NCBI GenBank assembly: GCA_018604165.1 | Contig: CP075895.1 | Coordinates: 3,157,001 to 3,221,000, forward strand | DNA: 64,000 nucleotides | Direction: 5' to 3' | Origin: Chitinophagaceae bacterium LGM1 | GTDB taxonomy: Bacteria; Bacteroidota; Bacteroidia; Chitinophagales; Chitinophagaceae | Shown here: in pieces, positions 1 to 8,709 of the stretch | How positions within the stretch are numbered: position 1 is the stretch's first letter | Layout: every line of letters begins with the position of its first letter | The notes under the pieces: generated by a model | What the model saw: only the letters and a program-made list of their open reading frames with translations | Told to the model about the DNA's origin: nothing | The model's database searches: none | Translations under genes and position numbers: made by a program

Positions 1-28
1 AAAGAATACAATTTAATACAGCGTTAAA

Positions 29-910
29 ATGAAAGAATTAGATAAATTCAGAAATATCGTTTTTAACGAAGATGTACTAAAGATATTAAAGCAACTACCT
101 GATAATAGTTTGGATATGATATATGGCGATCCCGATTATGGTGTAGGAATAAATTATTCAGGTAAAAAATATATTAGTAAATGGAATGAATACATTGATT
201 GGTATATTTCTTTAACTAAAGAATGCTTGAGAGTATTGAAACCAAGTGGTAATTTGTTTATGATAAATTATCCAAAGCAAAATGCTCACTTGCGAGTTAA
301 ATATCTTGATGATAATGCGTTTGATGTACAGGATTATGTTTGGATATACAATACTAATGTAGGGCACACACCTAAAAGATTAACTACAGCACACCGCTCA
401 ATACTACACGCTACAAAGACTAAGAATAACAATTTTTATAAAGAGAATATTGCAGTGCCCTATCAAAATCCTACAGACAAAAGAATTATGAGTAGAATAG
501 CTGCAGGGCATAAGGGTAGAATGCCATACAGTTGGTTCTATTATGACCTAGTAAAAAATGTATCAAAAGATAAGACTTTTCATGCTTGTCAAATACCCCT
601 GCCATTAGTAGAGATGCTCATTAAGTCTTGTACTAATGAAAATGATGATTGTTTTATACTTTTTGGTGGTAGTGGTAGTGAAGTAGTATTATGTCAGAAC
701 CTAAAACGTAATTTTATCTCTTGTGAAATACATAAGGAATATCATAAAATGATAGTTGATAGATTATCAAATAGCGGCAAAATTAAAGATGAACATAGGC
801 TACCGTTTATTCAAGAGAAGAAAAAAGTAAATTATTACGAAACTAGTAAACCAATTTTGTTGCAGTTGAAACAACCAGATATAGTTTATAAAAAAAGAAA
901 AGCCAATTAA
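29..910 (+). CDS. DNA methyltransferase (adenine-N6 or cytosine-N4), beta-class
   Basis: Site-specific DNA methyltransferase of 293 aa that should transfer a methyl group from SAM to an exocyclic amino group in DNA. The catalytic motif IV lies near the N-terminus as DPDY (residues 34-37, in place of the usual DPPY) and the SAM-binding motif I lies late as FGGSGSE (212-218). This order (IV before I) is that of the beta class. No restriction endonuclease is visible in the window, so it is either an orphan or half of a system cut by the left edge. The gene is visibly richer in A and T than its neighbours, which suggests horizontal acquisition (phage or R-M island). The ATG at 29 is the first available start and gives a full-length family member. 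Target sequence cannot be read from the protein. Confidence 0.88.
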   Translation: MKELDKFRNIVFNEDVLKILKQLPDNSLDMIYGDPDYGVGINYSGKKYISKWNEYIDWYISLTKECLRVLKPSGNLFMINYPKQNAHLRVKYLDDNAFDVQDYVWIYNTNVGHTPKRLTTAHRSILHATKTKNNNFYKENIAVPYQNPTDKRIMSRIAAGHKGRMPYSWFYYDLVKNVSKDKTFHACQIPLPLVEMLIKSCTNENDDCFILFGGSGSEVVLCQNLKRNFISCEIHKEYHKMIVDRLSNSGKIKDEHRLPFIQEKKKVNYYETSKPILLQLKQPDIVYKKRKAN

Positions 911-916
911 CACTAA

Positions 917-936
917 GAGCCTGTAAATACAGGCTC
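917..936 (+). terminator. Hairpin terminator after the methyltransferase
   Basis: Perfect inverted repeat GAGCCTGT / ACAGGCTC with a 4-nt AAAT loop, starting 6 nt after the stop codon and followed by a T-rich stretch. It separates the methyltransferase transcript from the gene at 1062. Confidence 0.7.
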
Positions 937-1013
937 AGCAGTTTTATCTTTATCGTAATATCAATACAAAACTATCAAGGTTGCTGCCTTTGCCTGTCAT
1001 ATAGCTGTATAAG

Positions 1014-1046
1014 TTTGCTATTAATGCCATTTATACAGTAAATTTG
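1014..1046 (+). promoter_or_regulatory. Bacteroidota-type promoter of the oxidoreductase beta-subunit gene
   Basis: TTTG at 1014-1017, 21-nt spacer, TAAATTTG at 1039-1046, matching the Bacteroidota -33/-7 consensus. The expected transcription start (about 1050) lies roughly 10 nt before the ATG at 1062. An upstream TTG at 1044 falls inside the -7 element and so is not a usable start. Confidence 0.65.
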
Positions 1047-1061
1047 TATCATATTTTACTT

Positions 1062-2093
1062 ATGAGTGACGTTGCTACAACACCCGTGCTGACGGCCAAA
1101 GACTTTGCTACCGACCAGGAAGTGCGCTGGTGTCCCGGTTGTGGGGATTATTCTATACTGAAACAGGTGCAGACCATCCTGCCGCAAACTGGCATACCAC
1201 GCGAGAATATTGTTATCGTATCGGGCATTGGCTGTAGCAGCCGCTTCCCGTATTATATGAATACGTTTGGTATGCACAGCATACACGGGCGTGCTACTGC
1301 CATAGCCAGCGGGTTGAAAGCTACCCGCCCCGAGCTGAGCGTGTGGATTGTAACGGGCGATGGTGACGGGTTGAGCATTGGCGGCAACCATACCATCCAC
1401 CTGCTGCGCAGGAATTTTGATGTCAACATCCTACTGTTCAACAATCAGATATACGGACTGACGAAAGGGCAATATTCACCTACATCCGAAGAAAATAAAG
1501 TAACCAAATCTACCCCGTTTGGTAGTATAGACCATCCGTTCAATCCGCTTGCGTTGGCTATGGGTGCAGATGCCAGTTTTATAGCTCGTACTATGGACCG
1601 CGACCCCAAGCATCTGCAACAGATGTTGCTTCGCAGCAATGCGCATCACGGCGCATCATTCTTAGAGATATATCAGAACTGCAACATCTTCAACGATGGC
1701 GCATTTGAGGTGTTCACAGAGAAAGGCAGCAAGATGGAAGAATGCCTGTTTCTGGAACAAGGACAACCATTGCTGTATGGTGCCAATAAAGACAAGGGTA
1801 TCAAGCTGGATGGTTACAAACCACAGTTAGTAAACATGGCAGACGGACACAGTGCCGCCGACCTTTGGATACACGACGAAAAAGATTTCTTCAAAGCACA
1901 GATACTCACCCGTTTCTTTGACAATCCCGCAACGGCAGGGCATTACCCACGCCCGTTTGGTGTGTTTTACGAAAACGACCGCCCAACGTATGAGGATGCC
2001 ATGAAGCTGCAACTGGAAGATGCTATAGCCACAAAAGGCAAAGGCAATCTTGATAAATTGCTGGAAGGCAGAGAAACGTGGGTGATTGAATAG
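1062..2093 (+). CDS. korB: 2-oxoacid:ferredoxin oxidoreductase, beta subunit
   Basis: Thiamine-diphosphate-binding beta subunit (343 aa) of a 2-oxoacid:ferredoxin oxidoreductase, most likely the 2-oxoglutarate enzyme, which makes acyl-CoA and reduced ferredoxin from a 2-oxoacid. Visible motifs are the N-terminal RWCPGCGDYSIL, the ThDP/Mg region GDGDGLSIGGNH and the NNQIYGLTKGQ segment. The alpha/gamma partner usually sits directly upstream in Bacteroidota. Here an AT-rich DNA methyltransferase is found instead, and no alpha gene occurs in the window, so the partner must be encoded elsewhere. ATG 1062 is chosen because the longer TTG start at 1044 lies inside the promoter. The family is certain; the substrate (2-oxoglutarate or pyruvate) is inferred. 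Confidence 0.9.
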   Translation: MSDVATTPVLTAKDFATDQEVRWCPGCGDYSILKQVQTILPQTGIPRENIVIVSGIGCSSRFPYYMNTFGMHSIHGRATAIASGLKATRPELSVWIVTGDGDGLSIGGNHTIHLLRRNFDVNILLFNNQIYGLTKGQYSPTSEENKVTKSTPFGSIDHPFNPLALAMGADASFIARTMDRDPKHLQQMLLRSNAHHGASFLEIYQNCNIFNDGAFEVFTEKGSKMEECLFLEQGQPLLYGANKDKGIKLDGYKPQLVNMADGHSAADLWIHDEKDFFKAQILTRFFDNPATAGHYPRPFGVFYENDRPTYEDAMKLQLEDAIATKGKGNLDKLLEGRETWVIE

Positions 2094-2095
2094 TT

Positions 2096-2186
2096 TATTC
2101 GTTGAATGGTTGATTAGTTGACTGGTTCGCGTCTATTTGATACTTTCACTAATTAACAAATCAACAGGTCAACCAATCAACTGAAC
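2096..2186. repeat. Imperfect inverted repeat built on GTTGA/TCAAC units
   Basis: The intergenic spacer between korB and the flippase is made largely of GTTGA and GGTTGATT units on the left (2100-2125) and their complements TCAAC and AATCAACC on the right (2158-2184). The two arms can pair imperfectly into a long stem. It may act as the korB terminator or be an interspersed repeat. Confidence 0.4.
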
Positions 2187-2187
2187 T

Positions 2188-3690
2188 TTGGCTTCTTTAA
2201 AAAAACTCGCTGGGCAAACAATGTGGTATGGTGTCAGCACCATAGCAGCACGTATGCTCACGTTTTTGCTTACACCTTATCTTGCCTATACACTTACGGG
2301 CGAGGATGGTAGATTTGTAATAGGCCAGTACGGGTATCTCTATTCACTATTCCCGATAATGAACGTACTCTATACCTATGGTATGGAAACATCTTTTTTC
2401 CGTTTCAGCAAGACAGAAAATAATAAGCAGCTATACAATACACAAACAAGCGCAATGTTGTTTACAACACTCTTGTTTTCGCTATGCCTTTTTCTATTCA
2501 GTGAGCCAGTAGCAGATTTGGCACAGCTTGGTACACATACCGAATATGTTGGTTGGTGTGCAGCTATTATTGGTTTAGATGCATTGTCTGCATTGCCTTT
2601 TGCCAAACTCCGTAACGAAAACCGCCCACGTGTATATGCGTTTACCAAAGTAGCGGGTATAGTTATTTTCGTTGTAACGATTGTATTCCTGTTCAGTTTT
2701 GGTGAGGGTGTGGCAAATACCAATCCGCAAGGATGGTTTGCACGATGGTATCATCAGCATTACGGTATAGGCTTTATACTTTATGCCAATTTGTTGCAGG
2801 CAGCCATTACATTATTGTTGCTCTACAAGGGTTGGAAGAACTATCAACCACGTATAGACAAAGCATTATTGCAAAAGGTTTTAGTATATGGCTTTCCAAT
2901 ACTGATAACGGGTTTTGCCGGAGTTATTAATGACAGCATCAACAGGTATATGTTTGTAGAGCTGAACCCTGCCAGCAATGTAGAAAACGTAAAAGCCATC
3001 GGCTCGTTTACGATGGCAGTACGGCTTGCCACGCTCATCAACCTTACGATACAGGCATTTAAGATGGCGGCAGAGCCTTTCTTCTTTTCTATATCGGGCG
3101 ATAAAGATGCGCGACCAACCTATGCACGGGTAATGAAGTGGTTTGTGATATTGATGGCATTGATGTTCCTGAATGTGATGCTATACCTTGATGTATGGAA
3201 GCTGTTTATTGGCGAGCATATACAGGCTATACACCTCGTGCCTGTTATGCTGATGTATTACATATTCCTCGGCATTTATTACAACCTCACGGTATGGTAC
3301 AAACTGACGGATAAAACCTATTTCGGCACGTACATTATGGTCATCGGCTCTGTTGTTACCATCATTTTCAATTGGCTGCTGATACCCGTATGGGGCTATA
3401 ATGCCTGTGCTTGGGGTACGTTGGTTTGCTACGGAGTGATGATGTTCTTGTGTTTTACTTGGGGGCAAAAGTATTATCCTATACCGTATGATGTAAAGGG
3501 TATGGCAAAACACTTGTTTGTAATGCTGCTGATATATGCCGTACAGGCAGTACTTAGTAAATACATAGATAGTGTTGCTTTGCGCATAGTAACAGGTACG
3601 ATACTCTTTGCAACATACTTGTTCTACATCTTCAAACAAGAGAAAACGGAATTGAAATCTTTTCCTGTAATTGGTAAGTACATTCGTTAA
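2188..3690 (+). CDS. Polysaccharide flippase / oligosaccharide transporter (MOP superfamily)
   Basis: Integral membrane protein of 500 aa with about 12-14 hydrophobic segments, of the Wzx/MurJ/MATE-like superfamily (polysaccharide biosynthesis protein). It should flip lipid-linked saccharides across the inner membrane. The N-terminus (KKLAGQTMWYGVSTIAARML, residues 5-24) is the typical first helix of the family. Because this helix begins right after the TTG at 2188, TTG is taken as the start; the next in-frame ATG (2221) would remove part of it. No glycosyltransferase is adjacent, so the substrate is unknown. It converges with the AraC gene, and the stop codons overlap by 4 nt. Confidence 0.82.
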   Translation: MASLKKLAGQTMWYGVSTIAARMLTFLLTPYLAYTLTGEDGRFVIGQYGYLYSLFPIMNVLYTYGMETSFFRFSKTENNKQLYNTQTSAMLFTTLLFSLCLFLFSEPVADLAQLGTHTEYVGWCAAIIGLDALSALPFAKLRNENRPRVYAFTKVAGIVIFVVTIVFLFSFGEGVANTNPQGWFARWYHQHYGIGFILYANLLQAAITLLLLYKGWKNYQPRIDKALLQKVLVYGFPILITGFAGVINDSINRYMFVELNPASNVENVKAIGSFTMAVRLATLINLTIQAFKMAAEPFFFSISGDKDARPTYARVMKWFVILMALMFLNVMLYLDVWKLFIGEHIQAIHLVPVMLMYYIFLGIYYNLTVWYKLTDKTYFGTYIMVIGSVVTIIFNWLLIPVWGYNACAWGTLVCYGVMMFLCFTWGQKYYPIPYDVKGMAKHLFVMLLIYAVQAVLSKYIDSVALRIVTGTILFATYLFYIFKQEKTELKSFPVIGKYIR

Positions 3691-4550
3691 GCAAGCAGCT
3701 CACAGGGCTTCATGCCCGTAGCTTTTTTGAATGCTGTGCTGAAGTGAGATATACTGCTAAAGCCCAGCGTATTGGCAACATCTGATACTGACAAGCCCTG
3801 TTGTTGCAACATTTCTTTCGCTTTGCTGATGCGCAGGTCTTGCGTGTATTCGTGGATGGTTTTACCCGTCAGTGCTTTAAAGCCTTTTTTCAGGTAGCAC
3901 TCGTTCATCGCCACTTTGCGCGATAGTTCTTTTATCGTCAGCGGGTTATCGAAATGCAACTCTACCACTTGGCGTGCCATCATTATTTTTTCACGCTCAC
4001 TATCGTATGCCAGAAAACGACAAGCAGGTACAGGGCAAACTGTAAAAGGTAATGTAATGCACTCCAACGCACGGCGCAGCAATGCAGTTATCACTTCTTT
4101 TTGTTGCAGTGTTTGTGTAAACGCAGTAGGTGCTTTGGGTTCTCTTATCTGGTGCAGCAGCGCGGTAGATTGTGAGCAAAGCGAAAACTGCTGCTCGGTT
4201 ACCTGGTCGAAGCGGAAAGGCTGTTCTGTTTCCAGCAGCGACAAGGGGTATTGTTCAAAATACGTGGGTTTAAATTCTATCCAGCACACCTCGGCTTCGG
4301 CAGGGTTGGTGTTGTATTGTAAATACAACAGTTGCAGGCAATATTGTCCATCTGCTATGGGGAAGAGGTTGAGCCTTGCATGCTCGTCGGGCCAGTTGCC
4401 CTCTTCAAAGTTTACAACGATGTGCTCGGCATGTATATCCCTGTGTTCCAACAACTTACCACGGCTGATGACACGCGCCTGCTGCCCCAATATACGCTCA
4501 ATGGGAGCCTCAGCAGTAGTACCTGTAAATATGGTGTCGTTTGCTTTCAT
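3687..4550 (-). CDS. AraC-family transcriptional regulator
   Basis: DNA-binding regulator of 287 aa. The C-terminal ~100 residues carry two helix-turn-helix motifs of the AraC/XylS type: LTIKELSRKVAMNECYLKKG for the first recognition region and VSDVANTLGFSSISHFSTAFKK (core GFSSISHF) for the second. The N-terminal ~180 residues form an unassigned sensor domain with no recognisable ligand motif. It stands alone between the convergent flippase gene and the divergent secreted-protein gene at 4670, which is a plausible target by position only. The ATG at 4550 lies about 14 nt after a -7 element. Confidence 0.88.
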   Translation of the reverse strand: MKANDTIFTGTTAEAPIERILGQQARVISRGKLLEHRDIHAEHIVVNFEEGNWPDEHARLNLFPIADGQYCLQLLYLQYNTNPAEAEVCWIEFKPTYFEQYPLSLLETEQPFRFDQVTEQQFSLCSQSTALLHQIREPKAPTAFTQTLQQKEVITALLRRALECITLPFTVCPVPACRFLAYDSEREKIMMARQVVELHFDNPLTIKELSRKVAMNECYLKKGFKALTGKTIHEYTQDLRISKAKEMLQQQGLSVSDVANTLGFSSISHFSTAFKKATGMKPCELLA

Positions 4551-4564
4551 TGCCTTGCGAGGTG

Positions 4565-4572
4565 CAAAGATA
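4565..4572 (-). promoter_or_regulatory. -7 element of the AraC-type gene
   Basis: On the minus strand this reads TATCTTTG, an exact TAnnTTTG match, ending 14 nt before the ATG at 4550. No clear TTG -33 element is seen at the expected distance. Confidence 0.5.
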
Positions 4573-4669
4573 GGGGTTATAGATAAAATGGTTTAACATA
4601 GTCTTATGACAAAGACAAAACCAAACCTTTAAACCAATCGTAAATTTATACTAATCAAAATACTATGTT

Positions 4670-6571
4670 ATGAACAAGAAATTACTATGCATTGCAACAT
4701 TGGCTCTCATGACCTTAAATAATGCCTTTGCACAGAAATTGGTGGGCATTACACAAGACAATAAAGTATTTACGATGGCAAGTGCTACAGCACCAAGTAC
4801 TACTACTACACCCATTGCCATAACGGGCATGACGGCAGGACAAACCGTAGCGGGTATAGATTACAGGCCGGCAACGGGCGAACTGTATATGCTTGGCTAC
4901 AACAATACCACGATGGATGCACAGTTATACACCCTCAATGCTACTACGGGTGTGGCAACAGTCATCAACACTACACCCGTTATGCTGAATCTGGGTAATA
5001 ACATGGCTATTGCTTTCGACTTCAACCCCACGGTGGACAGGATACGGGTAGTAGGTGCCAACAAAAAGAACTATCGCCTGCACCCTGTAACAGGTGCTAT
5101 TGCCGCTACGGATGCCGACCTTGCCTATGCGGTAGGTGATATAAACGCAGCAGCAAGTGCTGCCATAGGTGCGTGTGCATATACCAATAGCTACATAGGT
5201 TCTACCGTTACTACATTGTACAACTACGATATGAGTCTGAATGTGCTTACCACACAAATACCGCCTAATAATGGTACGCTGAACACGGTAGGCGCAAGCG
5301 GCATTGTAGTAAATAATGTTACCAAGTCTATAGACATGGACATCTATATGGACCCTGTAAGTGTTAGTAACATGGCTTACCTTGCTGCCAATACAGGTGC
5401 TAATATCAACGACAACCTCTACACCATCAACCTGACAACAGGTATGGTAACCAGCGTGGGCATGATAGGTAGCGGGCTGGATGTAAAAAACATAGCCTTA
5501 GAAATAGACAGGACATTACCTGCCATTACCGGCAAAATGGTATACGCGCTACAAGGTAGTAGCCTCATCAGCTTTGACAGCGATAACCCTAAATTCATCC
5601 GTAGCATGATGGCTATTACCGGCATAACGGCAGGGCAGGCTATTGTAGGTATAGACTTCCGCCCTAAAAATGGTGTGTTGTATTTGCTTGCCTACAATCA
5701 AGGGGCAATGGAGTATCAGTTATATACACTGAGTACGAATACGGGTGCGGCTACTGCGGTGAACACTTCACCTATTGCCATCAACCTCGGCACATCCAAT
5801 CAGGTAGCGTTCGACTTCAACCCAGTAGCAGACCGCATACGCGTTATAGCACGCGCTAATGGCATGAACTACAGGCTGAACCCCGACAACGGAACAATAG
5901 CAGCTACAGATACCACAGTAGCCTACATTTCCGGAGATGTAAATGTGGGCAAAATGCCGAAGATAGGTGCATGTGGCTATACCAACAGCTATATAAATGC
6001 AAAAACAACAGAACTGTTTGCGTTGGATGATACGCTGGGTGCATTTGTAAAAGTAAACTCGCCCAACGGCGGTACACTCAGTACCATCATGGGTAGTGTG
6101 CACACTGTAAACATGGCAGATATGACGAGCGATATAGATTTCTTCTACGACTCTGTAAGTGTAAGCAATAAAGGATATGTATCTGTAAACATTGCAGGCG
6201 CGGCAAATGATAAATTGTACAGCATCACTACATCAGGCAGCATGACGTTGATTGCAGACATCGGGCTCGGATTACCCATATCAGACATAGCTGTAGAGCC
6301 GCAATATAAAAACAGTGGTACAGGTATTGCCAACATAGCATCGCTACCGGTGTTTGAGATGTATCCTAACCCAGCTAAAGATGAACTATACATAAACGCG
6401 CAAGGCAATAATAAGACAGTACAGGTATATGATGTAACAGGCAAAGAACTGAAACGTGTAACGCTGACAGGTAACAGCCTATACACAGGCGATTTGCAAA
6501 CAGGTGTTTACTTCATTCGCCTGACAGCAGACGGACAGGCATACGCTACACAGCGTTTGGTAAAAGAATAG
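4670..6571 (+). CDS. Secreted protein with two DUF4394 domains and a T9SS type A sorting signal
   Basis: Exported protein of 633 aa. A signal peptide ends at about residue 21 (NAFAQ). Two homologous halves follow, about 25-285 and 290-548. Each opens with a line like VGI(T)..NKVF or VYALQG..LISFD and shares the phrases AGQ.(V)GIDYRP/DFRP, LYTL(N/S)..TG.AT, AFDFNP..DRIRV and NYRL.P..G.IAATD. That is two copies of the DUF4394 domain, probably six-bladed beta-propeller-like units. The C-terminus (about 560-633, MYPNPAKDELYI ... GVYFIRL ... QRLVKE) is a type A sorting domain, so the protein should cross the outer membrane by the type IX system. Function and ligand are unknown. A terminator lies just downstream. 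Confidence 0.9.
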   Translation: MNKKLLCIATLALMTLNNAFAQKLVGITQDNKVFTMASATAPSTTTTPIAITGMTAGQTVAGIDYRPATGELYMLGYNNTTMDAQLYTLNATTGVATVINTTPVMLNLGNNMAIAFDFNPTVDRIRVVGANKKNYRLHPVTGAIAATDADLAYAVGDINAAASAAIGACAYTNSYIGSTVTTLYNYDMSLNVLTTQIPPNNGTLNTVGASGIVVNNVTKSIDMDIYMDPVSVSNMAYLAANTGANINDNLYTINLTTGMVTSVGMIGSGLDVKNIALEIDRTLPAITGKMVYALQGSSLISFDSDNPKFIRSMMAITGITAGQAIVGIDFRPKNGVLYLLAYNQGAMEYQLYTLSTNTGAATAVNTSPIAINLGTSNQVAFDFNPVADRIRVIARANGMNYRLNPDNGTIAATDTTVAYISGDVNVGKMPKIGACGYTNSYINAKTTELFALDDTLGAFVKVNSPNGGTLSTIMGSVHTVNMADMTSDIDFFYDSVSVSNKGYVSVNIAGAANDKLYSITTSGSMTLIADIGLGLPISDIAVEPQYKNSGTGIANIASLPVFEMYPNPAKDELYINAQGNNKTVQVYDVTGKELKRVTLTGNSLYTGDLQTGVYFIRLTADGQAYATQRLVKE

Positions 6572-6597
6572 AGAGTGGCATAGGTGGTTTTTTGCAG

Positions 6598-6630
6598 AAG
6601 GGCTTGCTGTTATGGCAAGCCTTTCTGTTA
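6598..6630 (+). terminator. Hairpin terminator after the DUF4394 gene
   Basis: GGCTTGC (6601-6607) pairs with GCAAGCC (6615-6621) around a short loop, extended by A/T pairs and followed by TTTCTGTT. The ATG at 6612 lies in the loop of this hairpin, which argues against it as the start of the next gene. Confidence 0.7.
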
Positions 6631-6671
6631 TATACACTGCTTTCGTAACTTTAAGGGATAAATATACCAAC

Positions 6672-7574
6672 ATGGGTTTCATCGTTTTCGGCGTTTTGGT
6701 TTTCCTTGGCAGCCTGATAGCCGCAGGTATTACAGACAAAATAAAACCAGCCATCAAAGCCGCAAGGCTGTTTTCATTGATATTAGTATTGCTGGGTGTG
6801 CTGACAGCCAGTGTGGTACAGATAGACGCAGGCTATATTGGTGTTAAAAAACTATTCGGGAAAATACAAACAGATGTACTGCACAGCGGGCTACACATGG
6901 TAAACCCATTGGTAGATGTAGTGGAAGTAGATGTACGTACGCAAAACTATACCATGAGTGGTGTACACGACGAGGGTGATAAAGCAGGCGACGATGCCAT
7001 ACGTGTATTAAGTGCTGATGGACTGGAAGTAACCATAGACCTGACTGTCTTGTATAAAGTAATACCCGCAGATGCCCCAGATATATTGCGTAAGATAGGT
7101 ATAGACTATGTAGAGAAAATTGTACGCCCAATAGCCCGTACCAAGATACGCGACAACGCTGTGTACTACGATGCGGTAGCCCTGTACTCTACCAAACGCG
7201 ATGAGTTTCAGGCAAGGATATTTAAGGGGATGGAAGATGAGTTTAAAAAACGTGGACTGATGCTGGAAAACCTGTTGGTGCGCAACATCACACTACCCAC
7301 ATCTGTAAAGAACACCATCGAAACAAAAATAAACGCCGAGCAAGAAGCACAGAAAATGCAGTTTGTATTGCAGAAAGAAAAGCAGGAAGCAGAGCGCAAA
7401 CGTATAGAGGCTCAGGGTATAGCAGACTATCAGCGCATCATCAGCGAGAGCCTGACGGAAAAACAACTGCAATACGAGCAGATAAAAGCCATGAAAGACC
7501 TTGCCGCATCAGACAATGCCAAAATCATCATGATGGGTAAGGGTAATACACCTGTTATACTGGACGGGAAGTAG
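6672..7574 (+). CDS. Prohibitin/SPFH-domain membrane protein
   Basis: SPFH (stomatin/prohibitin/flotillin/HflK) protein of 300 aa. The order is an N-terminal pair of hydrophobic segments (about 1-50), the SPFH domain (ASVVQIDAGYIGVKKLFGK onward, about 45-220), then a charged, Ala/Glu/Gln-rich coiled coil (INAEQEAQKMQFVLQKEKQE and following) and a short tail. Such proteins oligomerise into membrane scaffolds and often control proteases such as FtsH; the partner here is unknown. The start at ATG 6672 is preferred because the in-frame ATG at 6612 is inside the upstream terminator hairpin. It converges with the DUF3667 gene with only 4 nt between stops. Confidence 0.88.
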   Translation: MGFIVFGVLVFLGSLIAAGITDKIKPAIKAARLFSLILVLLGVLTASVVQIDAGYIGVKKLFGKIQTDVLHSGLHMVNPLVDVVEVDVRTQNYTMSGVHDEGDKAGDDAIRVLSADGLEVTIDLTVLYKVIPADAPDILRKIGIDYVEKIVRPIARTKIRDNAVYYDAVALYSTKRDEFQARIFKGMEDEFKKRGLMLENLLVRNITLPTSVKNTIETKINAEQEAQKMQFVLQKEKQEAERKRIEAQGIADYQRIISESLTEKQLQYEQIKAMKDLAASDNAKIIMMGKGNTPVILDGK

Positions 7575-7578
7575 TAAA

Positions 7579-8604
7579 TTAATAACCAACCCCCAATGAT
7601 ACCAATGATTTTAAATACAATATAATGGCGATTAGCAATATCAATACTAAAGTGGATACAAGCAGCAATAAGAACTTAATAAATGTTTTAAACCAACCTT
7701 GCTTGTAAAAATTGTGCATGGCTTTGTATAGGTAAATGAATGAACCTATAATGAAGGCTAGTATTGCATAACCCAATAGTTCATCATTTAGGCTATAAAA
7801 TTTGTTATGAAAAAATTGAAAACATGCCAGTACAATAAAAGCTACTGTATAACAGTGTAAAGCGAAAATTGCGTGCGATACATAGAAATAGGTCTTCCTA
7901 CGCCTGATGTAAAGCATATATAGGAAAAACGAGAAAAATGGTAGCGATATGAAGAATATTTTTGAATAGCTTTTTTTGAAATGATTTTTTACGTTACCAA
8001 AGAAATTATATGGGTCTTTCTCGTATGCAGTTCCAATTGATACTAATTTTTCTTCAGCATATTTTCTAATACCTGTACTACGCAAGCTATCGGGCAAGGT
8101 ACGTTGCACAGAGTCAAAATATGCTTTACCAAAGCAGTATTGACTGTCTAGTGTCATTACACCGATATCGGCATTATTAATTTTTACTTCTGTATATCCA
8201 TAAGTACCTTTTACAAGTTTAGAATGTCTTACGGAGTCTATTAAAAACACTCTGCGTGGGTGTGTTTCCTTACTGATATACTTACGCTCTGACTGTAGAG
8301 AAAACATCATGGCAAAAAATGCGAATGAAATAAACAGGTACATACGCACAGGGTCAATGTACTTCACGCGCCTGCCCTTTACATACTCTTCAGTCAGAAA
8401 GCCGGGCTTTGTTACTAGTGGCTTGAGAGTTGCCCAGAGTTTGCTATCGAAGTGGGTAACGTCGTTGAAGAAATGCGTTATCAGCCCCCAGAATGTTTGT
8501 TTGGGTTCTATGTTTTCCTGCCCGCAGTTTTTGCAATAGCGTCCGTCAACCTGCACATCGCAATTCAGGCAATTGGTTTCTTTTCGCTGTTTTCCGTGAG
8601 ACAC
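7579..8604 (-). CDS. DUF3667 membrane protein with N-terminal zinc ribbon
   Basis: Membrane protein of 341 aa typical of Bacteroidota. The N-terminus carries a CLNC...YCKNCG zinc-ribbon-like pair of CxxC motifs. The conserved DUF3667 stretch follows (THFFNDVTHFDSKLWATLKP, PGFLTEEYVKGRR, YIDPVRMYLF, about residues 45-110), leading into the first membrane segment. A polar region (about 125-205) and three to four more membrane helices (about 210-335) complete the protein. Function is unknown. The start codon is GTG; no in-frame ATG precedes the zinc ribbon. Confidence 0.85.
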   Translation of the reverse strand: MSHGKQRKETNCLNCDVQVDGRYCKNCGQENIEPKQTFWGLITHFFNDVTHFDSKLWATLKPLVTKPGFLTEEYVKGRRVKYIDPVRMYLFISFAFFAMMFSLQSERKYISKETHPRRVFLIDSVRHSKLVKGTYGYTEVKINNADIGVMTLDSQYCFGKAYFDSVQRTLPDSLRSTGIRKYAEEKLVSIGTAYEKDPYNFFGNVKNHFKKSYSKIFFISLPFFSFFLYMLYIRRRKTYFYVSHAIFALHCYTVAFIVLACFQFFHNKFYSLNDELLGYAILAFIIGSFIYLYKAMHNFYKQGWFKTFIKFLLLLVSTLVLILLIAIILYLKSLVSLGVGY

Positions 8605-8657
8605 TGTTCCCCGTATTTTTCACTAATATATATAAACAGGTGTATTGTATGCTAACC

Positions 8658-8690
8658 TTGCGCGTCATTTTTCAATTAATACTACATTTG
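8658..8690 (+). promoter_or_regulatory. Promoter of the DinB/YfiT-like gene
   Basis: TTG (8658-8660), 22-nt spacer, TACATTTG (8683-8690). The predicted transcript starts about 15 nt before the ATG at 8710. Confidence 0.6.
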
Positions 8691-8709
8691 GTTAATAAAG
8701 CCATATAGC

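Noticed and set aside
3916-4596. Long plus-strand frame of 226 codons
   Set aside because: It lies opposite the AraC gene, which has clear domain motifs; the plus-strand protein has no family features.
6612-6671. Longer start for the prohibitin-like protein at ATG 6612
   Set aside because: The ATG lies in the loop of a terminator hairpin (6601-6621), and the extra 20 residues are not SPFH-like.
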